Notes: generated by a model not told the origin, from the letters alone. A DNA stretch of 64,000 nt from Pandoraea capi (GCF_902459735.1 NZ_CABPRV010000001.1:682001-746000), one strand, 5' to 3'; positions 18,121 through 27,537 are shown, counted from the first letter of the stretch. Program-made: numbers and translations.

Positions 18121-18172
18121 GCGGCTAAGTCTGTCGCTTCGATGACCCCGCAACGGGTCATCGGCCGAGACG

Positions 18173-18202
18173 AAAAAGGACATCTCCGGATGTCCTTTTT
18201 TT
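18173..18202 (+). terminator. Intrinsic terminator of purH
   Basis: A perfect stem formed by AAAAAGGACATC and its complement around the loop TCCG is followed by a run of T. It lies about 50 nt after the purH stop and ends the dusB-fis-purH stretch. Confidence 0.9.
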
Positions 18203-18377
18203 GTGGCTGGACGCGGCATAGCGGCGTCGAGTGACGTCACGTCGGCATCGGACCCGCGCCCGGCACTGTGCCTGGCACCGGGCGCGTCCGATGCTTCCTG
18301 CGACGCCCTCCCCCCCGGGTCGACGTCGCACAACGAGGCGGTGACGGTTCCGCCTCTGAAGTCTGTGGTTGTGGCGA

Positions 18378-19445
18378 TCAGAAGAAGTGCGACAGCCCCA
18401 CTGCCACACCCAGTTGATTGCTTCCCGGCACCACGCTCATGCCGTACCCTGTCACGCCGAGATTCGAGCCATTCTGGTTGCGCGAGAATCCGACCTCCGC
18501 AAACAGCTGCGTACGCTTGGACAGCAGGTATGCCGCATTGGCCGCCAGTAGATACGGATGTTGATTCGACGAGGTGATGTTGTTGTAGTAGATCGCGCCC
18601 GACAGAATCACCTCGGTCACCGGCCGGTATTGCAGGCCCGCGAAGTACAACTCGTTACGTCCGGCCACCCCCGGCACATCGCTCAAATACCACTGGTAGC
18701 CGACATACGGCTTGAAGTTGCCGAGTGCGTAGCTCGCACCGGCGGCCACACGCTGGGTCGTTCTGCCCTGCGTCGCGACGGACGTGCCCTGCTGCTGGTC
18801 ATACACCAGCGAGACGTTGAGCGGTCCGTTGGCATAGCCCACCGACACGCTGTACTCCTTGCCCACACGCCATTCGCCCGGCACCTGTGCGCCGTTGGTA
18901 ATCGTGGCGTCGTAGCCCGTCGAGAACAGACCCGCAACCTTGAAACCGTTGAAGCTGCCCGCGTACTTGATCGAGTTGTCGGCCTTGCCGACGAACTGGG
19001 CGTCCAGCGCCGGTAACGAGTAGCTGTAATACGAGAGCGGGTCGAGTTCGAGGAACGCGTCGTAAATCAGATTCTTCTGACGGCCGATGGTCAGCGCGCC
19101 CCAGCCGTTCTGAAGCCCGACATACGCCTGACGTCCGAACATCCGTCCGCCCTGCTGCAACTGCCCCGAATCGAGGTTGAAACCGGCTTCGAGCTGCATG
19201 ATCGCCTTGAGCCCGCCCCCGAGATCCTCCGAGCCTTTGAAGCCGAAGCGGTTCGGCGCCTGCGATCCGTTACTCACCCGAAAGAGCGACGACTTGTTGC
19301 CGTTCGCCGTCACGCCCGCGTTGCTGAGGTATTCCACACTGTTATCGAGGATCCCGTAGACCTGCAACCCATCCGCTTTGGCGCCGCCTGCCGCGAGCGT
19401 TGACGCCATCGCCATTGCCACTGCCATCCAAACCTTGCGTTTCAT
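18378..19445 (-). CDS. Gram-negative general porin (Burkholderia OmpC-like)
   Basis: A 355-residue outer-membrane porin. The signal peptide ends after AKA at residue 24, and the mature protein begins DGLQVYGILD, the usual first strand of this family. About sixteen amphipathic strands follow. The motif GSQAPNRFGFKGSEDLGGGLKAIM and the final phenylalanine (SHFF) needed for BAM recognition are present. It is probably a passive channel for small solutes; specificity cannot be read. It is likely monocistronic, ending about 175 nt past the purH terminator. It may serve uptake for the neighbouring molybdenum hydroxylase, but that is only a guess from position. Confidence 0.9.
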   Translation of the reverse strand: MKRKVWMAVAMAMASTLAAGGAKADGLQVYGILDNSVEYLSNAGVTANGNKSSLFRVSNGSQAPNRFGFKGSEDLGGGLKAIMQLEAGFNLDSGQLQQGGRMFGRQAYVGLQNGWGALTIGRQKNLIYDAFLELDPLSYYSYSLPALDAQFVGKADNSIKYAGSFNGFKVAGLFSTGYDATITNGAQVPGEWRVGKEYSVSVGYANGPLNVSLVYDQQQGTSVATQGRTTQRVAAGASYALGNFKPYVGYQWYLSDVPGVAGRNELYFAGLQYRPVTEVILSGAIYYNNITSSNQHPYLLAANAAYLLSKRTQLFAEVGFSRNQNGSNLGVTGYGMSVVPGSNQLGVAVGLSHFF

Positions 19446-19573
19446 GACATTCCCTTATTTATATTGGACTACGAACCACACTGCCGTCATGCGCTGCGAG
19501 CCCGGCATTGCGCGACGCCTCATGAGTGCGCGTCACGCCCTGCCGAATGGGGGGGGATTGCGATAAACGTGTT

Positions 19574-21853
19574 TTACGCCGGGGCGTTCTCGGATACGCC
19601 GGCGCTCGCCAATGCACGGGCTTCGGTCACGGTCTGCGGCAACGGCATCGAGCGGGGACGCACGCCCGTGGCCCGGCGAATCGCCTGTGCGACCGCCGGC
19701 GCCATCGGCGGCAGCGATACCTCGCCGCAACCTTGTGGCGGACGGTCACTGGGCAGGATCACCGTCTCGATCTTCGGCATCTCCACGAGATACAGCAGCG
19801 GGTAATCGCCGAAGTTGCTTTGCTCCACGCCGCCGTTCGCAAACGTGATCTGGCTCTTGAAAGTGTTGGTCAGCGCGAACCCGATGCCGCCTTCGATGTT
19901 CGCGCGGATGAGGTTGGGATTGATCGACCGGCCGCAATCGACGCCACACACCACGCGCTCGATCTTGAAACGATCGTTCACGACGCACAGCTCCACAGCG
20001 ACCGCGACGTACGTTGAGAAGGCCGCGCCACGCCCGGTGTACGTGCAGTAACCGAAGCCGCGATGCACGCCGGGTCTGGGCTTCGCATGCCATCCGGCGG
20101 ACGTCACCGTTGTCTCGATGACACGGGTGGCCAACGGATCGTGCCGGAGCAGACGCTTGCGATAGTCGATGGCGTCGATGCCCGCCGCGTCCGCCATCTC
20201 GTCGATGAAACTCTCGAGGAAGAAGACGCTCGACGTCGACCCGACCGATCGCATGAAGCTCACGGGGATGTTCGGCTGCGGCACGTCGATACCTTCGACC
20301 AACAGATTCGGCACCGCATAGACGAGGTCGTAAAGCCCGTCGAGCATGGTCTCGTCGTAACCCGCCTTCTCGTAGTGATCCTTCTTGATCACGTTGTACA
20401 TCGACTGTCCGGCCACGCGCAGGTGCATCGCCCTGGGCAATCCGTCGTTGCCGAGCACGGCCTGGAAGCGGCCCGAGGCACAGGGGCGATAGAAGCCGTG
20501 ACGAATGTCATCCTCACGCGAGCGAATCACCTTGACGGGTCGCCCCACGGCCGCCGAAGCCACCGCCGCGTGAATCACGAAGTCGGGCACGTACTTGCGT
20601 CCGAAACTGCCGCCGAGGAACGTCGTGTGCACGGTGACTTTCTCCGGCGGCAGCTTGAAGATGCCGCCGAGCGCCCAGCGCACTTTGTCCTGCCCCTGAA
20701 TCGGGCCCCAGACTTCGATTTCCCCTTTGTCCTTGCGTACGTGCACCGTGGCATTCACGGGTTCCATCGTCGCGTGGACGATGTACGGCGTGTGATACTC
20801 CGCCGTCACGACCTTGCCACCCGCAGCGATCCGTCCTGGCGCGTCGCCGATGTTCGTGGCGACGCCGCCCCGGGCACGCATCAGCGCCTCGCGACGCTGC
20901 GCGAGAATCGTCGTGCTGTCGGCGGCAGGGCCGGCCTTCCATTCGACGTCGAGCGCATCACAGGCCCGCTTCGCGCGCCAGTAATCGTCGGCCACCACGA
21001 TCACGGCATCCTTGGCCAGCACCACGTCGTGCACGCCTTTGCGCGACCGGATCTCGTCGCGGTTACGTACAGACAGCGGCACGCCACCGGACGTGGGCGC
21101 CATGCGAATCGCGCCGCACAACATGTCCGGCACTTGCACGTCGATGCCGAAGACGGCCGAGCCGTCGACTTTCGAGGGGGTATCGAGACGCGCCACCGAC
21201 TTGCCGATCAACGTATGCGCGCTATCGTTCTTCAGTCGCGGATGCGGGTTGAGTGGCAGTTTCGCCGCCTCGGTGACCAGTTCGCCGTAGCCGAACGAAC
21301 GGCCGGATTGCGGGTGCAGCACGCGGCCGTCTTTCGTCACGCAGTTGGTCGTGCGAACGCCGAAGCGCCGCGCAGCCACCGTGACGAGCGCTTCCCTCGC
21401 CTGCGCCCCGGCGATGCGCAGGCGCTCGTAGAACAATGTCGCCGACATCGATGCTCCGACGAATTGCTGCAAGGCTTCGTTGGCAGCGGCGGTGCGATAT
21501 GCATCGCGCGCCGTCACGAACTCAACGCGCACACGCCGCCAGTCGGCATCCAGTTCGTCGGCCAGCACCTGGGGCAATCCGGTGTACACGCCCTGCCCGA
21601 CTTCGCATTGCGACAGGCCGAGCACGGTCGTGCCGTCGGCATCGATACGAATCCAGTCGTTGATCTCGACGAGGGCTTCGCCGGCGGCACGCGCTTCCGG
21701 GCTGGCGAGCCACGATGCGGATATCGGGATCATCAGACTGCCGGCAGTCAGCGACATCCCCTTGAGCCAGTGACGTCGCGACGGCGAGGCCGGGGCATTC
21801 GTCGTCGCGCGCGCGGCGGCGATCATCGTCGGTTCAGCGTTTGGCTGCGTCAT
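19574..21853 (-). CDS. Molybdopterin-binding large subunit of a xanthine-dehydrogenase-family hydroxylase (isoquinoline 1-oxidoreductase beta-like)
   Basis: A 759-residue large subunit with the molybdenum cofactor domain of the aldehyde oxidase/xanthine dehydrogenase family. A twin-arginine-type signal with SRRHWLKGM at 25-33 precedes a hydrophobic segment, so export as a folded heterodimer is likely. Visible cofactor motifs include FLGGSFGRK in the middle and QGCGEVSLPP, with the catalytic-type glutamate E711, near the C-terminus. Relatives include IorB and periplasmic aldehyde dehydrogenases; the substrate is an aldehyde or N-heterocycle but cannot be named. Its start overlaps the iron-sulfur subunit gene by 20 nt. 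No FAD subunit is present, as usual for this two-subunit class. No cytochrome subunit is seen next to it. Confidence 0.85.
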   Translation of the reverse strand: MTQPNAEPTMIAAARATTNAPASPSRRHWLKGMSLTAGSLMIPISASWLASPEARAAGEALVEINDWIRIDADGTTVLGLSQCEVGQGVYTGLPQVLADELDADWRRVRVEFVTARDAYRTAAANEALQQFVGASMSATLFYERLRIAGAQAREALVTVAARRFGVRTTNCVTKDGRVLHPQSGRSFGYGELVTEAAKLPLNPHPRLKNDSAHTLIGKSVARLDTPSKVDGSAVFGIDVQVPDMLCGAIRMAPTSGGVPLSVRNRDEIRSRKGVHDVVLAKDAVIVVADDYWRAKRACDALDVEWKAGPAADSTTILAQRREALMRARGGVATNIGDAPGRIAAGGKVVTAEYHTPYIVHATMEPVNATVHVRKDKGEIEVWGPIQGQDKVRWALGGIFKLPPEKVTVHTTFLGGSFGRKYVPDFVIHAAVASAAVGRPVKVIRSREDDIRHGFYRPCASGRFQAVLGNDGLPRAMHLRVAGQSMYNVIKKDHYEKAGYDETMLDGLYDLVYAVPNLLVEGIDVPQPNIPVSFMRSVGSTSSVFFLESFIDEMADAAGIDAIDYRKRLLRHDPLATRVIETTVTSAGWHAKPRPGVHRGFGYCTYTGRGAAFSTYVAVAVELCVVNDRFKIERVVCGVDCGRSINPNLIRANIEGGIGFALTNTFKSQITFANGGVEQSNFGDYPLLYLVEMPKIETVILPSDRPPQGCGEVSLPPMAPAVAQAIRRATGVRPRSMPLPQTVTEARALASAGVSENAPA

Positions 21854-22277
21854 GGATCGCCTCGCGGATACGGTGATAGGTGGCGCACCGGCAAAGATTG
21901 GTCATCGCCTCGTCGATCTGGGCGTCGGTCGGGTGCGGATGCTTGTCGAGCAGCGCAGCGGCGGCCATCACCATGCCTGACTGGCAGTAGCCGCATTGCG
22001 GCACATCTCTGGCAATCCACGCCTGCTGGATCGGATGCGAACGCGCAGGCGACAGGGCTTCGATGGTCGTGATGCGCTTGCCCGCCACTGCCGAGACCGG
22101 CAGTACGCAGGTGCGCGTCGCCACGCCGTCGAGATGTACCGTGCAGGCGCCACACGCGCCGATGCCGCAACCGTATTTGGTGCCGGTGAGGCCCGCAGCG
22201 TCGCGAATCACCCATAGCAATGGCGTGTCGTCTTCGCCGTCGAAGACGAAGGGTCGCCCGTTGAGCTGCAATTCCAT
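21834..22277 (-). CDS. (2Fe-2S)-binding small subunit of the molybdenum hydroxylase (IorA-like)
   Basis: A 147-residue electron-transfer subunit with two [2Fe-2S] clusters. The plant-ferredoxin-type cluster uses C37, C42, C45 and C57, and the helical cluster uses C95, C98, C129 and C131; all eight are present. The protein has no signal peptide of its own, so it would travel with the Tat signal of the large subunit. It is the first gene of the two-gene operon, and the large-subunit gene overlaps its end. An AraC-type regulator lies directly upstream on the same strand. Confidence 0.92.
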   Translation of the reverse strand: MELQLNGRPFVFDGEDDTPLLWVIRDAAGLTGTKYGCGIGACGACTVHLDGVATRTCVLPVSAVAGKRITTIEALSPARSHPIQQAWIARDVPQCGYCQSGMVMAAAALLDKHPHPTDAQIDEAMTNLCRCATYHRIREAIHDAAKR

Positions 22278-22431
22278 TGACTCTCCCGTTGTGACTGCCG
22301 CCGGCTACGCCCGAACGCTCGGGGCGCTGACAGATGGCGAGTGAATTCTCACAACGAGGAAATTGCCGGACAACGGCCGTGCGGCCCGAAAAGGATGCCG
22401 TTCGTCCAGAGACGGGAAAACCCTCAGACGC

Positions 22432-23373
22432 TCAATGCTCCAGCTCGCAGCTCCGGAGATATTCGCGCGGCGGCAGGCCGTAGCACCGGCGAAAGGCCCG
22501 CGTGAAGGCTTTCTCGGAGGCGTAGCCAACGGCATGGGCCACATCGGAGACACGCGCACCGGCGCCTGCCAGACGCTCTGCGGCGAGATACATTCGGTGC
22601 GTGGTGAGATACGTCATCGGCGACTCGCCGACGAGTTCGCGAAAGCGCAGACAGAACTTCGATCTCGACATGCCCGCGATGGCAGCGAGTTGTTCGACGG
22701 TCCACGAGCGCTGCGGCGCCTCGTGCATGCATGCGATGGCCCGCCCCAATTGCGGATCCGTCATCCCGCGCAGCCAATGCGTGCTCGCACTGCCGTGCTT
22801 GCCGAGATACGCGCGCAGAATCTGCACGAACAGTACGTCGGCCAGACGCGCCACGGCCACCCGCCAGCCGGCGCCGCGCTGCATCGACTCTTCGATGAAC
22901 CCGGCGATGGTCGTCGTCAGCAATGCCGGCACGGCGGGGTCGCCTGCACGAATGTGGATCACCGGCGGAAGCGATGCCAGCAGCGGATTGCGCACCCGCT
23001 CGCGGAACATCACGACGCCGGTGTAAAGATCGCTCACTGCGCCGTCGCCACCTGCGCGAAAGGCCAGTGGCGTGTCGAGGCGTGGCTCGATCCCCTGTGC
23101 CGACATCATGGCTTCGAAGACGACGGGGGCCTCGTCGAGCGACGAACACATCACATGCTCATGGCCGTGGGGCAGCAGTACGCAATCCCCCGGTTCGACG
23201 CGCACCGGCGCCATGCCCGCCACGACGAGATAGAACGGCTCGCCCGTTGCCGTGCGGAACGGCGCGCCGTCGATTGCCGGTTTGCGCAGCGACCACGGCG
23301 CCCCGAAGGTGAAACGGCCGGTGACGACAGCGTCCGCGCGCAGGTCACCGAGGACGTCGCTCAGCGGGTCCAT
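22432..23373 (-). CDS. AraC-family transcriptional regulator with cupin N-terminal domain
   Basis: A 313-residue regulator. Residues about 5-180 form a cupin-type sensor domain (AraC-binding, cupin_6 style), and about 210-310 hold the double helix-turn-helix. The second HTH contains VSDVAHAVGYASEKAFTRAF, followed by YGLPPREYL, the family signature. The start ATG has a purine-rich GAGGCAGGG before it. It stands immediately upstream of the molybdenum hydroxylase genes in the same direction, so it probably controls them; the effector may be the enzyme substrate. A perfect 13-bp inverted repeat lies 49 nt before its start and is the best candidate for a binding site or autoregulatory element. Confidence 0.9.
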   Translation of the reverse strand: MDPLSDVLGDLRADAVVTGRFTFGAPWSLRKPAIDGAPFRTATGEPFYLVVAGMAPVRVEPGDCVLLPHGHEHVMCSSLDEAPVVFEAMMSAQGIEPRLDTPLAFRAGGDGAVSDLYTGVVMFRERVRNPLLASLPPVIHIRAGDPAVPALLTTTIAGFIEESMQRGAGWRVAVARLADVLFVQILRAYLGKHGSASTHWLRGMTDPQLGRAIACMHEAPQRSWTVEQLAAIAGMSRSKFCLRFRELVGESPMTYLTTHRMYLAAERLAGAGARVSDVAHAVGYASEKAFTRAFRRCYGLPPREYLRSCELEH

Positions 23374-23676
23374 CGCGCCCTGCCTCGCGCAAAGTCATCG
23401 CTTCGTTGTTTCATAGGTGGAACTTTGATTTATCAGTGGATAAATCAAAGTATGCCGTTTTGCTGGCCGGAAAAGTATTGGGATTGACCTGAGGGGCGCA
23501 AAGGAGCCCACAGCCCGAAGCGGCTGATGTGTTCGGGGTCAGGATAGGTGGAGTCGGGGAGTCGGGAAAGCGGCCGAGCGGCGAGTGACGTTGGGCAGTC
23601 ACGTTGCGCAGCATCGGCCCGTGCCATCGCTATGGCGCCGCATGGGCGCTCCGGCAAGGCCGCCGGATATCGAAGA
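23374..23676. other. Intergenic region between hutD-like and araC-like genes
   Basis: No gene is supported here; short frames are Arg-rich shadows. It contains the inverted repeat at 23422-23451 and an AT-rich patch around it, in strong contrast to the surrounding GC-rich sequence. That is where the AraC-gene promoter should lie. An ATG at 23414 on the minus strand is out of frame with the regulator. Confidence 0.6.
23422..23451. promoter_or_regulatory. Perfect 13-bp inverted repeat, candidate operator
   Basis: Arms ACTTTGATTTATC (23422-23434) and GATAAATCAAAGT (23439-23451) are exact reverse complements separated by AGTG. The site is AT-rich, lies 49 nt before the AraC-family start and is not followed by a T-tract that would make a good terminator. 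A dimeric regulator site is the best reading. Confidence 0.65.
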
Positions 23677-24312
23677 CTAGCGGCGGGCGACCGTCGTCAG
23701 GAAGACGTCTGCCAAAGGGGTGATCGCGCGCAGTTCGCAGACATCGGCGTCATCCGCAATCTCATTCGTCGCGCCGGCGTCGATACGCAGGGCGTGTCCG
23801 ACCGGCACGACAAGCGTCGGCCCATCGCGGAACGACACCTGCACGTCGCCGTGCGGGCAGTAGAGAAACGCGACGGCATCGACGGCATTCGGTAGCGTCC
23901 ACGTCAGCGCTTCGCCTTCTAGACGATGCTGCGCCAGCGTGTGCTGCCAGCCGTCGCGACGCGTCATGACGTTGAAGTCGTCGATCGGCACGCCGTCCAC
24001 TTCGAGCGACGGCGTGCTGCTGACTGCCAACTCGCCAGGGAAAGCATACGGCGGCGTGCGCGTCGTGAGCGTGACGCCCGGACGCCCTTCGACCGCCAGC
24101 GTCAACGTGCCGCCACGCACGATGGCAAGCGAGCGATCGATGCCCGCGAACACCGAGAACGGACCCGGCACGGCGACGGTCGCCGTGCTGATGCGCCAGT
24201 CGAAGCCGTCCTCGCCCGCGCGACGCGATACCGCCAACTCCGTCGTCACGCCCTGACCGTTCTTCCACGGCATCTTCAGAAAATCGGCCGGGCCGAGTGC
24301 TTGCAGTTTCAT
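23677..24312 (-). CDS. HutD/Ves family protein
   Basis: A 211-residue cupin-fold protein of the HutD/Ves family. The family signature MPWKNGQGVTTEL is near residue 14, and the body is a double-stranded beta-helix with many short strands (SVFAGIDRSLAIVRGGTLTL). HutD is encoded with histidine-utilisation genes in many bacteria and is thought to modulate them; Ves of E. coli is a cold-related relative. No hut gene is present here, so the role is open. It lies 90 nt downstream of proA on the same strand and might be read through from it. Confidence 0.85.
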   Translation of the reverse strand: MKLQALGPADFLKMPWKNGQGVTTELAVSRRAGEDGFDWRISTATVAVPGPFSVFAGIDRSLAIVRGGTLTLAVEGRPGVTLTTRTPPYAFPGELAVSSTPSLEVDGVPIDDFNVMTRRDGWQHTLAQHRLEGEALTWTLPNAVDAVAFLYCPHGDVQVSFRDGPTLVVPVGHALRIDAGATNEIADDADVCELRAITPLADVFLTTVARR

Positions 24313-24402
24313 TCGACGTATCTGGAAAACGAAAGGATCGACGCGGTGGCCGACGAGGGGATCGTTGATCGTGTCGACGATGGCGTCGGCGGTCGTGTCG
24401 AG

Positions 24403-25671
24403 TTACTGACGGACTTCGCCGTGACCGAACACGACGTACTTCAGGCTCGTCAGCCCTTCGAGACCAACCGGGCCGCGCGCGTGAAGCTTGTCGTTCGAGA
24501 TACCGATCTCCGCGCCGAGGCCGAACTCGAAGCCGTCCGCAAAACGCGTGCTCGCGTTGATCATCACGCTGGCCGAATCGACTTCACGCAGGAACTGCAT
24601 GGCGTCGGTGTAGTTCTCGGTGACGATGGCGTCCGTATGGTGCGATCCGTAGCGATTGATGTGCGCAATGGCCGGGGCCATGCCGTCGACGATCTTGATC
24701 GCGAGCACTGGTGCCAGATACTCCGTCGACCAGTCCTCTTCCGTGGCGGCGACGGCGCCGCTCACGCCGGCGTCCTGAAGCGCGGCGAGCGTGCGCTCGC
24801 AACCGCGCAGCTCCACCTGCTTGCTCTGGAACATGCGCGCGATGACCGGCAACTGGTCGATCGCCTGCTGATCGACGAGCAACGTCTCCATCGTGTTGCA
24901 GGTCCCATAGCGGTGCGTCTTGGCGTTCTCGCAGATCGCCAGCGCCTTGGCCGGATCGGCGCGACCGTCGACATAGACGTGGCAGATGCCGTCGAGATGC
25001 TTGATCATCGGCACACGCGCGTCCTGCATCAGACGGGCAATGAGGCTCTTGCCACCGCGCGGCACGATCACGTCGACATACTCGGTCATGGTGATGAGCT
25101 CGCCGACCGCAGCACGATCCGGGGTGCTCACGACCTGCACGGCGTCGCCGGGCAGACCGGTCGCGGCCAGTGCATCGGCGATGAGCGCCGCCAGCGCCGT
25201 GTTGCTCTCGATGGCTTCGGAGCCGCCGCGCAGAACGGTCGCGTTGCCCGACTTGAGGCAAAGTGCGGCGGCGTCGATGGTCACGTTCGGACGCGACTCG
25301 TAAATGATGCCGATCACCCCCAGCGGGACACGCATCTGCCCCACCTGAATGCCGCTCGGCTGCACACGCACGTTGCTGATTTCGCCGATGGGATCGGACA
25401 GACCGGCGATCTGGCGCAGGCCCTCGATCATCGTGCGCAGCGCTTTGTCGGACAGCGTGAGGCGGTCGATGAACGCCGCATCCTGACCGTTGGCGCGAGC
25501 GCGTTCGAGATCCCGGCGGTTCACTTCCTGCAATTTCGCACCGTCACGCTCGATGGCGTCGGCAATCGCGAGCAGCGCGCGGTTCTTGGCAGCGGTGTCG
25601 GCACGCGCCATTGCGCGCGATGCTTCGCGGGCGCGTTGGCCCAGCGATTGCATGTAGGCTTTGATATCCAT
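24403..25671 (-). CDS. proA: Gamma-glutamyl phosphate reductase
   Basis: A 422-residue NADPH-dependent enzyme of proline synthesis that reduces glutamyl-5-phosphate to the semialdehyde. The aldehyde-dehydrogenase fold is complete, with the catalytic cysteine C258 in [11 protein letters not shown] and the conserved [14 protein letters not shown] block at 118-131. The length is typical. It ends the leuS-lptE-holA-proA run of Burkholderiales, 213 nt after holA, so it may have its own promoter. proB is not in the window. Confidence 0.96.
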   Translation of the reverse strand: MDIKAYMQSLGQRAREASRAMARADTAAKNRALLAIADAIERDGAKLQEVNRRDLERARANGQDAAFIDRLTLSDKALRTMIEGLRQIAGLSDPIGEISNVRVQPSGIQVGQMRVPLGVIGIIYESRPNVTIDAAALCLKSGNATVLRGGSEAIESNTALAALIADALAATGLPGDAVQVVSTPDRAAVGELITMTEYVDVIVPRGGKSLIARLMQDARVPMIKHLDGICHVYVDGRADPAKALAICENAKTHRYGTCNTMETLLVDQQAIDQLPVIARMFQSKQVELRGCERTLAALQDAGVSGAVAATEEDWSTEYLAPVLAIKIVDGMAPAIAHINRYGSHHTDAIVTENYTDAMQFLREVDSASVMINASTRFADGFEFGLGAEIGISNDKLHARGPVGLEGLTSLKYVVFGHGEVRQ

Positions 25672-25884
25672 GTCGTCGGTTTCGGTTCGGCGAACGTATC
25701 GCCAGAGTGTTCTGCGGACTATCGATGCGAGCTGAGCTCGTCAATTCGGGCGACGCTGCATCGCGTGTCACCGGCTATGCGCCAGATTGTCCATCAATTG
25801 CGGCAACCTTGCTGACGCATCTCCCGTCGTCCGAGAGCGGAGACCTCGCAAGGCTTGCGGGGATTTGCAGGGGATGGGCGCGAT

Positions 25885-26964
25885 CTACGCGTGTGCCGGA
25901 CGCCCGGCACGGGTAGAGCGCGCCATCGGCGGTCGCTCGCCGGCGAGCAACAGACCGAGTTGCAGCATGCCGTCCCAGGGATCACCCGGCAAACCGTCGG
26001 CGCGCAACCCCTTGACCTGCCGGTCCAGACGCGCAGCCAGTTGCAACGCCTGTGCGAGCATGGGCGCCGTGACGCGATTGGCCGCCTGTTCCATCAGCCG
26101 TTCGCGCGGCCCCCAGACGCGATATTCGCGCAGCAGCATCGCAAGCGGTTTGCCTGACGCCATACCGCGCGTGATCTTGGCGAGCGTGCGGACTTCCTCC
26201 GTCAGCGCCCACAGCACGAGCGGTGCCGCCTCGCCCTCACCGCGCAGGCCGTCGAGCATACGTACCAGACGCGCCACGTCACCCGCCAGCACGGCTTCGC
26301 TGAGCTTGAAGACGTCGTAACGCGCCACGTTCAGCACGGCATCCTGCACCTGTTCGAACGTCAACGCACCCGACGGATACAGCAGACCCAGCTTCTGAAT
26401 TTCCTGATGCGCCGCGAGCAGATTCCCTTCGACGCGATCGGCAATGAACTGCAACACGCGTCGCCCCGGCTCGCCGGATTCGACACGTTGCCCCTGCGCA
26501 CCGAGACGCTGGGCAATCCAGTCCGACAGTCGGGCCCGGTCGACGGGATCGACCTTCACCGTGACGCCGACACGATCGAGCGACGTGAACCAGTCGGACT
26601 TGCTGGCCGCGGCATCGAGCCGGGGCAGCGTGATGATAGTGAGCACGTCGCTGCTGGCGGCGTCGGCATGCGCCTTGAGCGCCGCGCCACCGTCCTTGCC
26701 CGGCTTGCCGCCGGGAATACGCAGTTCGATGAGCTTGCGATCGCCGAAGAGCGACATCGACTGCCCTGCGTTGGCCAGCGCGCCCCAGTCGAAGCTGCGC
26801 TCCACGCTGAGCACGTCGCGCTCGGTATAGCCGCCGGCGCGCGCCGCAGCGCGCACGCGATCTACCGCCTCCTGCACAAGCAGGCTCTCGTCGCCGTAGA
26901 TCGTATAGATCGGCGAGAGGGTCTTGGCGAGGTGCGCGTCGAGCGCGTCGGGGCGCAGTTGCAT
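25885..26964 (-). CDS. holA: DNA polymerase III delta subunit
   Basis: A 359-residue clamp-loader subunit that opens the beta sliding clamp. The N-terminal part has the clamp-binding helix region (IYTIYGDESLLVQEAVDRVR) and the SLFGDRKLIELR block. The middle and C-terminal helical collar domain follow (VARYDVFKLSEAVLAGD, LVLWALTEEVRTL). Length is near the family norm of about 340. It lies 57 nt after lptE on the same strand, the order known from many betaproteobacteria and enterobacteria (leuS-lptE-holA). Confidence 0.93.
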   Translation of the reverse strand: MQLRPDALDAHLAKTLSPIYTIYGDESLLVQEAVDRVRAAARAGGYTERDVLSVERSFDWGALANAGQSMSLFGDRKLIELRIPGGKPGKDGGAALKAHADAASSDVLTIITLPRLDAAASKSDWFTSLDRVGVTVKVDPVDRARLSDWIAQRLGAQGQRVESGEPGRRVLQFIADRVEGNLLAAHQEIQKLGLLYPSGALTFEQVQDAVLNVARYDVFKLSEAVLAGDVARLVRMLDGLRGEGEAAPLVLWALTEEVRTLAKITRGMASGKPLAMLLREYRVWGPRERLMEQAANRVTAPMLAQALQLAARLDRQVKGLRADGLPGDPWDGMLQLGLLLAGERPPMARSTRAGRPAHA

Positions 26965-27021
26965 GGCGGCGGGGATATCGTCCTGAGAAAGATTCGAGCG
27001 AAAGATTCGAGCGTTAGGGCG

Positions 27022-27537
27022 TTACTCTTCCGGCTTGACGTCAGGCATCTCCTTCACAGCTTCCATGCGACGGATGATCTGATCGACGGCATCTTTTTGC
27101 ATATCGCGGTTGAGCAGCGCAGCTTCCGCGTCGCGCGCATTCGATTCGCTATCGCTATACGGGAGATTGCGGACGAGGCGGATCGTCGTCAACGGAATGA
27201 TCGGTCGGCCATCGGGCGTGACAAGCTGGAATGTGAACGCGCTGCGCATTTCATATTCACGCGCCTGACCATTGGCATCCAGACTCACCGCCGTACGCGA
27301 GTTCGTCACACCGATGACTTCCAGACGAGCATCCGCGTCCTTCGGGTCAGACACAACGACCGTGCCCTTGCTTCCGTAACGGATGTAGCGCGAGATATCG
27401 ACAGCCATCTGCCCGCCGCCTGAGATGTACAGACGCTGGAACGCATACTCGCTCGCGCCACGCAACTGGAAGCCACAGGCGCTCAGCGCCAATGCAGTCG
27501 CCAGCAATGCGACCCAACCGAAAACCCTGCGCGTCAT
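27022..27537 (-). CDS. lptE: LPS-assembly lipoprotein LptE
   Basis: A 171-residue outer-membrane lipoprotein that plugs the LptD barrel and helps LPS insertion. From the ATG at 27537 the protein begins with a lipoprotein signal peptide ending in the lipobox LSAC at residues 17-20, followed by GFQLRGASEYAFQRLYI, which is the conserved LptE start. In-frame ATGs at 27564 and 27603 would add 9 or 22 residues and spoil the short signal peptide. The charged C-terminus (EMPDVKPEE) is unconserved. It lies between leuS and holA, the conserved position. lptD is 17 kb away in this window. Confidence 0.9.
   Translation of the reverse strand: MTRRVFGWVALLATALALSACGFQLRGASEYAFQRLYISGGGQMAVDISRYIRYGSKGTVVVSDPKDADARLEVIGVTNSRTAVSLDANGQAREYEMRSAFTFQLVTPDGRPIIPLTTIRLVRNLPYSDSESNARDAEAALLNRDMQKDAVDQIIRRMEAVKEMPDVKPEE

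Noticed and set aside
16543-18333. A 596-codon minus-strand open frame over purH
   Set aside because: It mirrors purH codon bias and gives an Arg/Val/His-rich sequence with no recognisable domain.
20063-22072. A 669-codon plus-strand open frame over the molybdenum hydroxylase genes
   Set aside because: The minus-strand genes have clear cofactor motifs; the plus-strand product does not look like a protein.
23926-25815. A 629-codon plus-strand open frame over proA and hutD
   Set aside because: Antisense shadow spanning two unrelated genes and their spacer; composition is Arg/His/Asp-rich.
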